Positions 12,393-22,900 of a DNA stretch of 64,000 nt are shown here, one piece after another. Numbering within the stretch: the first letter of the stretch is position 1; each line of letters opens with the position of its first letter. The stretch covers positions 1 through 64,000 of the forward strand of contig CM007991.1 in NCBI GenBank assembly GCA_002189035.1. Reading direction: 5' to 3'. Position numbers and translations under genes: made by a program. This DNA comes from Utricularia gibba (taxonomy: Eukaryota > Streptophyta > Magnoliopsida > Lamiales > Lentibulariaceae). The notes under the pieces are model-generated. The model saw only the letters and a program-made list of their open reading frames with translations. It had not been told where the DNA came from and did not search any database.

Positions 12393-12468
12393 GTAAGTCG
12401 ACAGAAGAACGGAGATTGCGTGTGACAGCCGACGTAAAATGAGGAGTTCAGGATCTACATAAATGCTG

Positions 12469-12473
12469 AGCTT
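12469..12473. repeat. Target site duplication, left copy (AGCTT)
   Basis: AGCTT directly precedes the left LTR and is repeated directly after the right LTR at 17468-17472. Five bases is the normal Copia target duplication length. Confidence 0.9.
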
Positions 12474-12724
12474 TGAAGAGGTTCATACGTTTACAGAACA
12501 GAGAGCACAGGATAGGGAAACACTATTCATTGCCGCAAAAAAGAAAAAGATGGAAAAAATTACATGAGATAAGTTCTATTTATATCTAAGGGTTCACGAG
12601 AACAAAACGGCCCAATTGATAAGGCCCATGGCTTCATTTTTTCACCACAGAACCAGCATCATACTTCACCGTAGACAGCTGCGGTTCTTGCTTACTTGAC
12701 AACACCTCAAGGCGACGTTCAACA
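12474..12724 (-). repeat. 3' LTR of the Copia element (left copy)
   Basis: This 251 bp direct repeat starts TGAAGAGGTTC and ends TTCAACA. It matches 17217-17467 at all but one position. It carries the same TATAAAT word on the minus strand. Confidence 0.95.
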
Positions 12725-13341
12725 GCCTCCCTGTCAACTGAGGAGGTGAGGCTACAGAAGTCTGCTTCCTCTTTTACTCCAATTTGCTTTCTTAGTCTTT
12801 CAAACTCAATCCTTCCAAGTGGTTTGGTAAGAATATCTGCAAGTTGTTCCTTGGATTGGGTATATACCAAAGTAACAAATTTTGATTTTACAGCATGTCT
12901 GATGGTATGAAACTTCACTTGCACGTGCTTAGCCTTGCTGAATTAACATGATTTGTTGGCTATCTGAATAGCAGATTGGTTATCAATATGTAAGGGCGTC
13001 GCTTCTGTCTGTGGAAATCCAATATCTTCCAGAAGTTGACGGAGCCATAAACACTGATTCGAGGCCAAAGATGCTGAAATGTACTCAGCCTCAGTAGTGG
13101 ATTGCGCAACAACAGACTGTTTTTTTGTACACCAAGAAAATGGACTTTCATTGAGGTAAATAATATAACCCGATGTGCTCCTTGCATCTTGACTTCCTGC
13201 AAAGTCACTGTCAGTATATGCTCTGAGTCGTGGATAGGTTCCTTCATAGTATGGGTAGAAGATGCCAAAATCTGCTGTTCTTTTGATGTACCTCAGAACT
13301 CTTCGAGCATAATTTAGATGATTTGTTCTCGGATTTTTCAT
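12634..13341 (-). pseudogene. Copia RNase H region, broken by a stop codon
   Basis: The segment carries the Copia-type RNase H core: AYTDSDFAGSQDARSTSGY, then the TEAEYISAS and HIDNQSAIQIA acidic motifs. An in-frame TAA at 12943-12945 interrupts it before the C-terminal HVQVKFHTIRH and ADILTKPL stretch, which stays in the same frame and runs into the LTR. It is continuous in frame with the reverse transcriptase segment upstream, apart from the stop at 13420. Confidence 0.9.
12725..12733 (-). other. Polypurine tract of the Copia element
   Basis: On the minus strand a purine-rich CAGGGAGGC lies immediately 5' of the 3' LTR, the standard position for the plus-strand primer. Confidence 0.7.
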
Positions 13342-13419
13342 ATGTCTAGACAGGACATTAACACAATAGCATATGTCTGGTCTAGTTTGAGATAGAAAAT
13401 TCAGGCTCCCAATTAGGCT

Positions 13420-14670
13420 TCAATACAGACTAGGATCAGCTAACGGCTCACTCTCATCCATTGTTACTGTTTTCTTTGCTTCCATCGGTGTTCTGCAGCT
13501 GTTAGCATCACTCATGCCAAATTTCATCACTAGCTCAAGTGCATATTTTTTTTGACTTAGAAAAAAACCGGTGTTCTTGGTCTGATGAACCTCTATACCA
13601 AGATAATAATGCATATGTCTCAAATCTGTCATTTTGAACTCAGTCTTGAGTTTTTCTTTAAATTCACAAATCAATTTGGTATTGTTGGAGGTGATCAGCA
13701 GGTCATCAACATAAATACTCACTAATAGTTTGTCATCTCCATCAATTTTGTGATATAGAGTTTGCTCTCCAGATGCTGGAATCAATCCATGTGACTCGAA
13801 AAAAATATTTATGCGCTCATTCCAGGCCCTTGGGGCTTGTTTCAGACCATATAATGCCTTTTTTAACTTCAAGACTTTATGTTCTTGTCCAGGTTTAATA
13901 TAGCCTTCAGGTTGTTGACAATATATATCTTCTGTAATGATTCCATTCAAGAATGCGGTCTTTACATCCATGTGATGAACCTCCCAGTTTTGACTTGCAG
14001 CGATAGCGAGAAGGAGTTTAATAGTCTCCAATCGGGTAACTGGAGCAAAGATTTCATGGTAATTTACGCCAGCTATTTGTGAAAAACCTTGGGCTACCAA
14101 TCTTGCTTTCTTTTTATTTTCTGAACCATCCGCATTGAATTTAGTCTTGTAGATCCATTTTGTACCGATCAGTTTACCAGGCATATTCTTCGGTTGATCA
14201 ACTAAGTCCCATGTATCATTTTCTTTAATGGATTCCATCTCAGCATCCATAGCAGTCACCCAGCTTCTGTCTTTGCATGCCTCAACATAACTGGAAGGAT
14301 CAGATACAGCGTAGCAGGATAAGACATCCACACTGTAAGCTGATGATTCATCTGATGAGCTATACACTGTTCTAGGTCTAACGGCTGATGAAGAATTCAA
14401 CACATCAAACAGAGGCCGCTTACGTTTAACTTCAGTAGGGCGATCATAATCATCCGTGTCAGAGGAAGTATTATCAGAGTCTTGGGTACCATGATATTCC
14501 TCATGTTCAGCAACAGGAACAGGTGACCTTGTAACCCCTATATGATTGGCTGAAGAGAATCCTTCATCATTAACACTCTGTATCCCATCTTGAGAAGTAG
14601 GAGTAGAGTCATCTTGATGTTCTCTAGTGATAATGATGTTGTCGAATTCAGGTGCTTGACCTTCTAGCAT
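13420..14670 (-). pseudogene. Copia reverse transcriptase region
   Basis: It includes KARLVAQGFSQIAGVNYHEIF, the variable-linker region, VHHMDVKTAFLNG, YGLKQAPRAWNE and the active-site VSIYVDDLLIT (YVDD). All are standard Copia reverse transcriptase landmarks. A TGA at 13420-13422 ends the frame in the middle of the conserved segment before RNase H, and a TAG at 14674-14676 separates it from the integrase C-terminus. Both stops lie in the same frame as the flanking segments, so they are nonsense changes, not frameshifts. Confidence 0.93.
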
Positions 14671-14673
14671 ATT

Positions 14674-15141
14674 CTATGATAATATCTGGCTGGTAATAAT
14701 GGCAGGAAGTTGGACACGATGTGTAGACCGTTCAGGAGTTGACTCAGGTGCGGAAGATGGCTGGCCACGAGAAGGATCATGACCTGGCAGGGCAATGTGT
14801 CCGTTCAGCATAGTATATGCTGCAGATTCATCAAATGTCACATCGTTGCTGATGAGTAACGTCTGTGTATCAGGTACATAAACACGGTAGCCCTTTGTGG
14901 CTAAGCTGTAACCAACAAAAATACCAATTTGAACCTTTTCTTGCAACTTAGTCCGCTTCTCCTTGGGCACATGCACATAACACAATGATCCGAATACTTT
15001 TAGATGCCCAATGGTTGCAGATTTTCTTGTCCAAAGTTCATAAGAAGACCTACCATTAATAACTCGAGATGGCAACATATTCAACAAGTACACAACTGTG
15101 CATGCGGCTTCTGCCCAGAAACAGAGGTAATTTTTTTTCAA
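14674..15141 (-). pseudogene. Copia integrase C-terminal region
   Basis: It begins within the AEAACTVVYLLNMLPS segment and continues through LKVFGSLCYVHVPKEKR and GIFVGYSLATKGYRVY, typical of the Copia integrase C-terminal core. It overlaps the upstream protease-integrase frame by 86 bases in a different frame. The change falls at a T8 run (15131-15138 on the plus strand). A TAG stop ends it at 14674. Confidence 0.88.
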
Positions 15142-16522
15142 ATAGAAGGCAACGAGTCATTTCCAGAATGGTGCGGTTTTTGCGTTCACTCACGCCGTTT
15201 TGTTCAGGAGTATACGGCGCAGTAAATTGATGTAGAATACCTTCATTGCAGCATAGATCCGTGAAGGCTTTGAAGGTATACTTACCTCCATTATCAGATC
15301 GAAGCACCTTGATTTTCTTCTCACTCTGTTTTTCTACCATGGCTTTAAAGAGTTTAAACTTGGTGATGGTTTCAGACTTTAATTGCAAAAAAAAAATCCA
15401 ACAGTATTTTGAAAAATCATCAATAAAAGTCAATAAGTACTTACTGCCGTTCAATGAAGCTTCCTTGAATGGACCACATAAATCGGTATGTATCAACTCA
15501 AGTTTAGTAGTGCTGATTGTGTTGCTGATCCGGTATAACTTGCGTACTGCTTTGCCTTTTTGACACGTATTGCAGCAAAAATCAGCAAATTTGATATCCT
15601 TTAATTCACTGATAATTCCATTTTGTTGCATGATCTTCATGTTGTTTATGCTGCAGTGTCCCAGACGTTTATGCCATAACCGTGAGTCTTCTGAGACTGA
15701 AGAAGCTAGAATTAGAGGGTCCGGGAAGCTCAGTTTGTACAAGTTGTTGTGTAAGCACATGGCCACCATAGATTGAAGTTTGTTCGGACTTGTAATCAAA
15801 ACTCCTTCTTTTTTCAGTTGTAGATTGAATCCTTGACGTTGGAGTTGGCCCATGTTGAGGAGATTTTGCACAATTTCAGGTGCATAACACACATTTTCGA
15901 TAATGAAAAACCCGGTTTGAGCAGGTAGTCTAATAGTCCATTTACCTAGAATCTTGATAGCGTGTCCGGTTGATCCCCATACATTACTATCAACAACTTC
16001 AGTTATGGAAATGAAGTATTTTAAATCTGCGCACACATAACAAGTGGCTCCACTATCCACGTACCATCCCTTTTTTGGTGGATCTATTCTGGACATGAGG
16101 ACGAATTCAACATCACCAACATCTAGGAGAGATATTTCTCTTGAACCTTCAAAATAGGTGAGTGGTGCGGATTGATCCTGTCCTGTGTTCTTATCTGACT
16201 TTGCTGTTTCACTCTTAGTTGCTGTCTTTGTGGGACAGACTTTCTCGACGTGTCCTTTGGCCTTGCAATGACTGCATTTAGCCTCAGGGTGATACCAGCA
16301 TAGCTCTGACTTATGAAATGGTTTCTTGCAATGCATACACAAGGGGGCATTTTTTTTCCAGCAATTTTCAACAATGTGATTATCTCTATCACAATAACTG
16401 CATTTTCTTGCTGTGAGTGTTGATGAGTTACTTGCGGATCCTTTTCCTGTATTCTCGGATGCCATATTTCCTTTTGTAAACAACACAGATTCAGCTTGGA
16501 TATTGGAACTTCTTTTTTTCAC
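15056..16522 (-). pseudogene. Copia gag zinc knuckles, protease and integrase core
   Basis: Near the N-terminus several Cys/His clusters resemble retroviral zinc knuckles (CSYCDRDNHIVENCW and two further clusters). The aspartic protease active site reads WYVDSGATCYV. The GAG-pre-integrase motif LWHKRLGHCS is followed by integrase core landmarks HTDLCGPF, LRSDNGGKY and YTPEQNGVSERKNR, so the DDE triad is present. The frame is shifted from gag at a T7 run (16513-16519) and from the integrase C-terminus at the T8 run. Confidence 0.92.
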
Positions 16523-17150
16523 GAAGCTGCATGCGCTTCTCAGAGGACTGCAATTCGCCGATAAATTCAGAGAAAGTCATATCTTCTTCATGCCCTGTAA
16601 TCTTTCTGATTTTTTCTTCAAGTTCTATAGCACATAACTTAGCTTCAAAATGCTTTGGCAGACTCATCATGGCCTTCTCAATGACCTTGGAATCTGGAAG
16701 ATCTTCTCCTAGCGCACGAATCTCATTGACGAGCTTGGATGTTCTGTCGGCGTACTGCTTGAGAGTCTCATGATCTCCCATCTCGTTGCGCTCGAACTCT
16801 TCCATTAAGCTTCGTCTGTTGTATTTTTTCATTTTGTCTCCACCTCCATATATCTCTTGCAACTTGTCCCATATCTGTTTGGGAGTACTACAAGTAGCTA
16901 TTTTGTCAAAAACATCTTCAGATAGGGCAGCATGAAGAATGGTAACAGTAGCATACTTTGAGTCCTCAAACTGCTCGAACAACTTGAGCTCGGCATCTGT
17001 AGGCTCTTTGGGTAAGATGGGTGCAATGGGTTCTTTGATAACCACTGACCAAAGATGTTTTAGTTTCAGGTAAGGTGTTATCTTGAGAACCCATTGAGGG
17101 TAGTTGCTACCAGTAAATATTGGCAGTGTGGGTGCACCAATGGGATTCAT
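16491..17150 (-). pseudogene. Copia gag polyprotein N-terminal region
   Basis: A 219-residue frame begins just inside the primer binding site. It has the plant Copia gag layout: LPIFTGSNYPQWVLKITPYL near the start, then KQIWDKLQEIYGGGDK and LKQYADRTSKLVNEI. It would form the capsid of virus-like particles. It ends by a frame change at a T7 run, just before the zinc-knuckle region that normally belongs to the same protein. The change may be real, programmed, or a base-calling error. Confidence 0.9.
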
Positions 17151-17204
17151 AATAGCTATGACAGCATTAAGATTGAAGCTTGAGCACAGGAATGGAAGAC
17201 TGAA

Positions 17205-17216
17205 GTTCTGATACCA
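17205..17216 (-). other. Primer binding site complementary to initiator tRNA-Met
   Basis: The minus strand reads TGGTATCAGAAC immediately inside the 5' LTR. Plant Copia elements typically carry TGGTATCAGAGC here, complementary to the tRNA-iMet 3' end. One base near the end differs. Confidence 0.88.
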
Positions 17217-17467
17217 TGAAGAGGTTCATACGTTTACAGAACAGAGAGCACAGGATAGGGAAACACTATTCATTGCCGCAAAAAAGAAAAAGATGGAAAA
17301 AATTACATGAGATAAGTTCTATTTATATCTAAGGATTCACGAGAACAAAACGGCCCAATTGATAAGGCCCATGGCTTCATTTTTTCACCACAGAACCAGC
17401 ATCATACTTCACCGTAGACAGCTGCGGTTCTTGCTTACTTGACAACACCTCAAGGCGACGTTCAACA
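17217..17467 (-). repeat. 5' LTR of the Copia element (right copy)
   Basis: It is identical to 12474-12724 except for one transition. A TATAAAT word on the minus strand at 17321-17327 is the likely core promoter of the element. Confidence 0.95.
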
Positions 17468-17472
17468 AGCTT
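17468..17472. repeat. Target site duplication, right copy (AGCTT)
   Basis: This copy directly follows the right LTR and matches 12469-12473 exactly. Confidence 0.9.
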
Positions 17473-17600
17473 CACCATGGCAAATATGAATCTATTTATA
17501 GATCATTTGCTAGAAACTTGGACAGGCTAGTTATTCAGTCTTCCACATCCCAGAAATTTGTCTCTTTAGCTTTGTATACACAAATTTCTACGCTTTCCTC

Positions 17601-18494
17601 TTGCCTAGCGTTCTGATTCCACTAACAAGATTGTCGTTCGGCAGTTCAGAGTTTGAGCTTGCCTATTTTTTCTCTTCATCTGGTTGCAAAATACTCGCCG
17701 CCGATATGCCTCACTTCATGCAAATTCACGCCGTTGATTCTACAAGAAGAGCTCACGACAGTCTGGAGAAGTTCACCTCAAAGACCATGGCTTTCACCAT
17801 CAAAAAGGTAAACTACGTAACAACTAAGATTGGTTCATGATGAATCCACCAGAACATTACCCTAACTTTTTTTCTTCTTATTTTTCGAGTGAGACAGACC
17901 AATTGGTAGTCGGTACTCACTCAGAAGACAAAATAAAAAGAAAGAATGAAGTAGCTATTCTTTTACGAAGTAATGGTGAATCCAAAAGATGTTAACAGTG
18001 AAGCAACCTTTCTTATTTATATTTATAGCAAATGGTGGATAGTCTTAGAACTCAGATGTATTTGAGAGGTGGTTATTAGAATTTCCCCATAGAAGTTGCT
18101 TGTTATAACAAGTCGCTGACTGGTTCGGTCTTTCTTTTAAGCATTTGAGAGTGGCTATGGGTTAGGCATTTGAGTAATCGCCTCTCAATCTTCCTCCTCG
18201 GTTCCTATTCTTTCTCCACAAGCACGGGGTGGGATGGTAAAGTGGAAACCGGTAAATGGTAACTCCGTCTGCTTGCAGGAGTTTGACGGTGTTTACGGTC
18301 CTGCTTGGCACTGCATCGTAGGGACCAGCTTTGGTTCATTTGTGACTCATTCAGTCGGCAGTTTCGTCTACCTGTGCATGGATCACAAACTCTACATACT
18401 TCTCTTTAAACCGCGGTACAAAGAGCAAATTGACGATGATTACACCCTCCGCAGCAGACGTCCATTTGATATAGAAGCGGCGCAAGTTGCCTGA
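17601..18494 (+). CDS. Dynein light chain (LC8/DYNLL-like) protein
   Basis: Two coding exons are clear: one ending at 17807 (AAG/GTAAAC) and one at 18279-18494. Exon A encodes ADMPHFMQIHAVDSTRRAHD then SLEKFTSKTMAFTIKK. Exon B continues in phase with EFDGVYGPAWHCIVGTSFGS, FVTHSVGSFVYL and KLYILLFK, the signature of the LC8 dynein light chain fold. Flowering plants lack dynein heavy chains, so plant LC8 proteins are thought to act as dimerisation hubs for other partners. The 5' boundary is unresolved: the frame is open back to about 17601, and plant members often have an N-terminal extension, which may be encoded upstream of the Copia element (12148-12392). The C-terminal tail after LLFK is somewhat longer than usual. 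Confidence 0.87.
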
Positions 18495-19413
18495 ATTTTG
18501 GGTGATGGAAGTTAATTCTCATACCAAGTTTGGTTCTTGTCTACTCTACAACCGTGGAATCAACATGGGTATTTCTGTCTTCCCCATTTGACATTTCATC
18601 TCAAACTGGATTCCTATGTATATTCGTTTTGTAAGAGAGGAAGGATTTTTCAACGCAAATATTCAGATGCCATTAATTTGGTGAAATAGCAAAAGAACTC
18701 TCGGTAGCATTGATGAGGTGTCGGCCCAGCGAAGTGGAGGATAGAGTAGATTGCATCTATCTAATCAATACCAAATGTCCGAATCCTTTTTTTTTTTTTT
18801 TTCCGAGGACGTGTCAAAAACCCAACAAACAGGAAGTTGTAAGTCGCCCTCATGTTGGGCCCTTGCTCTTAAGCCTTCTCTGCCAGTTCAAAACATGAGA
18901 ATAAACTATAAAGAGCGATGAAGTTCCTTAAGATCATTTATGTGTATAAGAACCTTGATTTGTGAGTTGGAGTGACCCCGAATCCGATCACACTCCCGAA
19001 CGCAACCAAGATTTTCTTTCGGATGGTGAGAAGCGGTCCACGGGGTGTGAATAATGAACCAACATTTTTTTTTGTAATTCAAAATGGATTTTGATGGGTC
19101 AGCGACTCAGCGTGGTATCCTCGTTCTCGTTTTCATACAAAGGGTGAAAACCAGGCAGAGCGTTTTTCTAGCGTGCGCAGTACAGTAGGCGCACTTTAGA
19201 GGCTGTCAGCCAGCCTGCCCTCACATCACGGCCCACTCTCGTCTTGGGGGCTGGATTAGCGATTTTTGTGTTTTCACCTACGGTGGACTTCAATTCACCC
19301 TCTTCTTCTATATTGATTCTCATCCGCATCCTCCTGCACACATTTTCACCCCACTCACACTGCCGCTGTTTGTGCTTACTGGTTAATTTGCGTGGGTGGA
19401 TAGAACTCGAGAA
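18495..19413. other. Intergenic, DLC 3' flank and bHLH promoter/5' UTR
   Basis: A T16 run lies near 18787-18802. Pyrimidine-rich sequence at 19290-19370 is typical of a plant 5' UTR before the bHLH start. Nothing else is recognised. Confidence 0.5.
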
Positions 19414-20837
19414 ATGGATCCTGCTCCTTTGGTTAACGAGCCCTCATTTACTACACCTGAAAACCCGTCTTCACCCGCCTTAGGAGTGCTGCTCTCCATT
19501 CCGATGTCCGGGGGGGAACTGGGTCTCAGAATGGGAAGCTTGTCCGCCGCTAGTGGAGGTGTAGAGGAGTCCACTGTGACAGAGCACAGCGTCGGCCGTT
19601 GCGTGAATGGCGGTGGGAAGAAGCGCAGATTCACTCTGAACTCTTATGATGATGGGTCTTACAAGTTTGTTCCCACCAGAACCCTGCCAATCAACATTTT
19701 GTAAGTAAAAGTTAAAACTCTTCTTTCTACCAGCTGTTGTTGGGTCCTGTTCCATTGGTTTTACAAAAAGAATCTTTGTCACTGCAATTCCAGTCTCAGT
19801 TACACACTTGTTTTGTTCGTCGGTTTTCACCGTTATCTGAGATTTCTGATTATTTAAGAGTCCTCTCATGGATCTTTTGTCAAAACCTGAAATTTAGTGT
19901 CCGAAATTTTCACTTTTTACGAAGAAGTTTCATCAACGGAACTGGTTGTTTTCTCTTATCTCGACGATACCTTTTCCTTGTAATCTGTCAAGGAGCGACC
20001 ACAGGTGCCCAAATTCAGAAATGAAAATGGTGATTCCAGACCAGAAGGAGAAGAAAATCACAACGCTGTTAACGAGAAGACTATCCCTGAACCACCAAAG
20101 GATTATATCCATGTTCGAGCTAGAAGAGGACAAGCTACTGATAGCCACAGTTTGGCTGAAAGAGTAATTTATCACTCACCTGCTTCTGTGTTAACTGTCT
20201 ATTCACTGTTCCATCGGTGACGTCCTTTAGACTAAAAGAGTACAAGTTAAACTAAACCGTGTTACAGGAAGGCGTTTCAGAGTCGCAGTCGGAAACGCCA
20301 CCAAAAATCTCGATTTTCTTTCCCTTCGGTTTCTCATATATATACTTGTTTTTTTTTTTGGCGCTGTTCAGGCACGGAGAGAGAAGATAAGCGAGAGGAT
20401 GAAGATCTTGCAAGACTTGGTACCAGGATGTAACAAGGTGCTACCTTTTTCTCTGCTTGTGCTATAGTACGCTAACAGCGCTAAACAAATGGTTTAACCG
20501 GTTCTTCAGATTGTTGGAAAAGCTCTTGTTCTTGACGAAATTATAAACTACATCCAATCTTTGCAGCACCAAGTTGAGGTATCACTGTTCACCACTAAAA
20601 TGTTGCATGGCCATTCATCCTTTCGCACGCCTTACTCCACTTAGCTTCATCTCTTCCCTCCCCAGTTTCTCTCTATGAAGCTTGAAGCTGTTTGCTCTAG
20701 ATTTCCTTCCAGAGACGTGAGTCTCCTGCTTCATTCATCCATTCAGTAGCGAGCCATCTGCATTGTATTATTAATACCCTTTTGAGCATCCTTTGCAGCT
20801 AGCTTCTCGAATGCTTGATGGCAACGGAATGGGGTGA
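19414..20837 (+). CDS. bHLH transcription factor, bHLH79/BPE-like, with short C-terminus
   Basis: Exons are 19414-19700 (approximate donor), 20005-20163, 20372-20437, 20510-20578, 20666-20716 and 20799-20837. The start [11 protein letters not shown] matches the usual start of this group, and [12 protein letters not shown] follows. The DNA-binding region is [20 protein letters not shown], then [20 protein letters not shown] in exon 3 and [22 protein letters not shown], ending [12 protein letters not shown]. His and Arg of the basic region are kept, so E-box/G-box binding is expected. Family members act in cell expansion and brassinosteroid-linked growth. Two oddities: the best exon 1 donor is out of phase with exon 2 (one more T in the T4 run at 19697-19700 would fit), and the protein stops 12 residues into the last exon, where relatives run on for tens of residues. 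Confidence 0.83.
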
Positions 20838-21777
20838 AGGTGGAAGTACGCCTGTCGGTATTATGAAGCTCAGATCTGTGCCGATATGGAAGTAGACTAG
20901 ATGCTGTTTATTGCCATGAGTGTTGTCGGGAGCAGCCATTTCGACTTCTGTATAAAATTGCTGTTGAAATGTGAACTTCAATGACGATTTGGTAAGAAAT
21001 CAGGCAAACCGCAGATTCTAAGGCCTGTGTGTCGCTTTACCCTGAAACTCAGATGAAGATTACGAGAGCAGATACTGAGAGGATTTAACCCCTACATCAC
21101 GAGTATTCATTTCAAACAAAAGTAAATCCGTGAAAACAAACGCGCACACACACAAAAAAGAAATAGGAAAAGGATTTGAAAGAAATGAGAAGCACCATGG
21201 GGAATTATGTCTTCAAATAACGTAACCTTGCGGGAAAACCTAATCCAATCCTCCTCTGTTCTTCCCTGACTGCTGCCTAACAGCAACAAAATATTTTCTT
21301 TTTTTCGAAAAGAAAGCAAACCCAGTCATGAACTTGTGGACAACACTTTTGTTGCCTAACCCTACCCTCCGTGTTTGATGAAGTTCACAACAAGAAAGTT
21401 CGGTGAGGATGTTTTTGGGTGAGGTCTGTGGCACGTGTTCCATGGAGACTTAATAAAAACGCGATCCCGATCAAAACTACGGTTGTGGCAAGTGCCGACC
21501 ACATCCTTCAGCGTTCAAAACCCAGCTTCAATTCCATTCCATTCCTATTTCCTGCCTCAGCAGGGAGACGAGACGAGACGACAGCAATATTACTTGAGAA
21601 ATAAATACCCGGACCAGCCAATCTGGCAATCATCTCTTTTTAATGTTTTTTTCATTATTATTATTATTATTTCTGCCGACGACTCGCGCTGCGTGAAATA
21701 ATATATGTGAAATGTGAATGGGCTACGCTAATCTGTCGGGGCCAATCAATAAATAAAAAGCGGATGGGATGAGAATT
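20838..21777. other. Intergenic, no gene recognised
   Basis: It contains a short (ATT)n run at about 21655-21671. The N-terminal and central FH2 exons expected upstream of the formin fragment at 21778 are not found here. Confidence 0.55.
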
Positions 21778-22516
21778 ATGTCAGGTTTCAATGCCATGTT
21801 GTTCCGATTGACTTTAAATCAAGAGATTCAGTATCTCAAAGCAAACACTTGAAGGAGCATGTCGAGAGTTGAAAAACAGGGGAGTGCTTCATAAGCTTCT
21901 TGAAGCAATTCTCAAGGCGGGCAACAGAATGAATGCTGGAAATGCTCGAGGTTTCGATTTAAGTGCACTTCGCAGGCTTTCCGATGTCAAGAGTACGAAC
22001 GGAGATACAACACTGCCGCACTTCACAGTCGAGCAGGTGATTCAATCCCAGGGTAAACGCCCTACGAATGAAAGAAATTAAGAGATTCGTTCTATCCTAA
22101 ATTCAAGGCTTTCTAAAGAAAAGCATATCCCATTGCAATGATAATGATCTCAAGGGATTTCTGGGGAAATGGAAGGGTTCTTAGAAGAGTGCGGACAGGA
22201 GCTTGGTGTAGTGAGAGAAGAGGAGAAGAAGGTGCTAGAGCTTGTAAAGAAGACAGCCGAATATTTTCAAGCGGATCAAAAAGACGGCAACCCAATGCAT
22301 CTTTTTGTCATTGTTAAGGATTTCGTGAACAACGTTGATCGAACCTTTAGCGAAATCTCGAGTAAACTACAGAAGGGTGACGCTGCAATTACTAGTTCAT
22401 TGCAATCATCATCACCATCTCGGCCCAAGTCTCCGCGATCAAGCCAGGCCTTGCACTCTCACATCATAGCGCAGAGATCTAAATCAACTTCCACGGACTC
22501 GGAGGATGCCTTCTGA
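21778..22516 (+). pseudogene. Formin (FH2 domain) gene fragment, 5'-truncated
   Basis: The sequence opens with [19 protein letters not shown] and, after a one-base frame change at the AAA of 21838-21840, continues [40 protein letters not shown] and [20 protein letters not shown]. After a likely intron (donor near 22053, acceptor near 22155) the last exon gives MEGFLEECGQELGVVREEEK and a Ser-rich tail ending TDSEDAF. These are the last third of a plant FH2 domain and its C-terminus. The actin-binding N-terminal half of FH2, the FH1 Pro-rich segment and the membrane anchor of class I formins are missing from the preceding kilobase. It is probably a decayed copy; the frame change alone could be a base-calling artefact, but the truncation is not. 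Confidence 0.82.
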
Positions 22517-22900
22517 TCATAGTTTTGAACTTCTAATGATGTATAGAGTTATTGTTTGATGGTTCTAAGTCACAGGCGCGGCATTTTCCCAGTGCATCTG
22601 TGGCATACAGAAGAACGCTTTACACAAATCAACTCAACGATATTCTTACAGTTTGGTCATAATCCATTTCTTCGGGAGTGTGAAAATATTCCTCAATCTA
22701 CAGTAGGCTTGCTACAGAAAACAGACCTCTAAGACAAAGAGTCAAACCAACCCAGAATCCCATTTCTATACCGACGTCAGGAAAAGAATCAGTCAATGAT
22801 CATATGGAAGTAAACAAACATCATTCACAGGAAAACAGAGTCCTGAAACGCAAACTTATGGAACTTGAAACAAGGACTCTTAACATCGGGCGATGTAACA
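22517..22900. other. Tail-to-tail intergenic spacer
   Basis: This is the short gap between the formin fragment (plus) and the RING gene (minus). It probably holds the RING gene 3' UTR. No other feature is seen. Confidence 0.5.

Larger units (their letters stand above)
12474..17467 (-). mobile_element. Ty1/Copia LTR retrotransposon, complete structure, 4994 bp
   Basis: The element reads on the minus strand. It has two 251 bp LTRs bounded by TG and CA, a perfect 5 bp target duplication, a primer binding site beside the 5' LTR (17205-17216) and a purine tract beside the 3' LTR (12725-12733). The domain order is gag, protease, integrase, reverse transcriptase, RNase H, which is the Copia order. 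The LTRs differ at one base in 251 (G versus A, in the AAGGRTTCACG stretch), so insertion was recent. In contrast, the coding region has two frame changes and three in-frame stops. It lies close to or inside the 5' part of the dynein light chain gene, in the opposite orientation. Confidence 0.96.

Noticed and set aside
19510-19516. G7 run in bHLH exon 1 as another frame break
   Set aside because: Both sides of the run match the family in the same frame, so no base is missing here.
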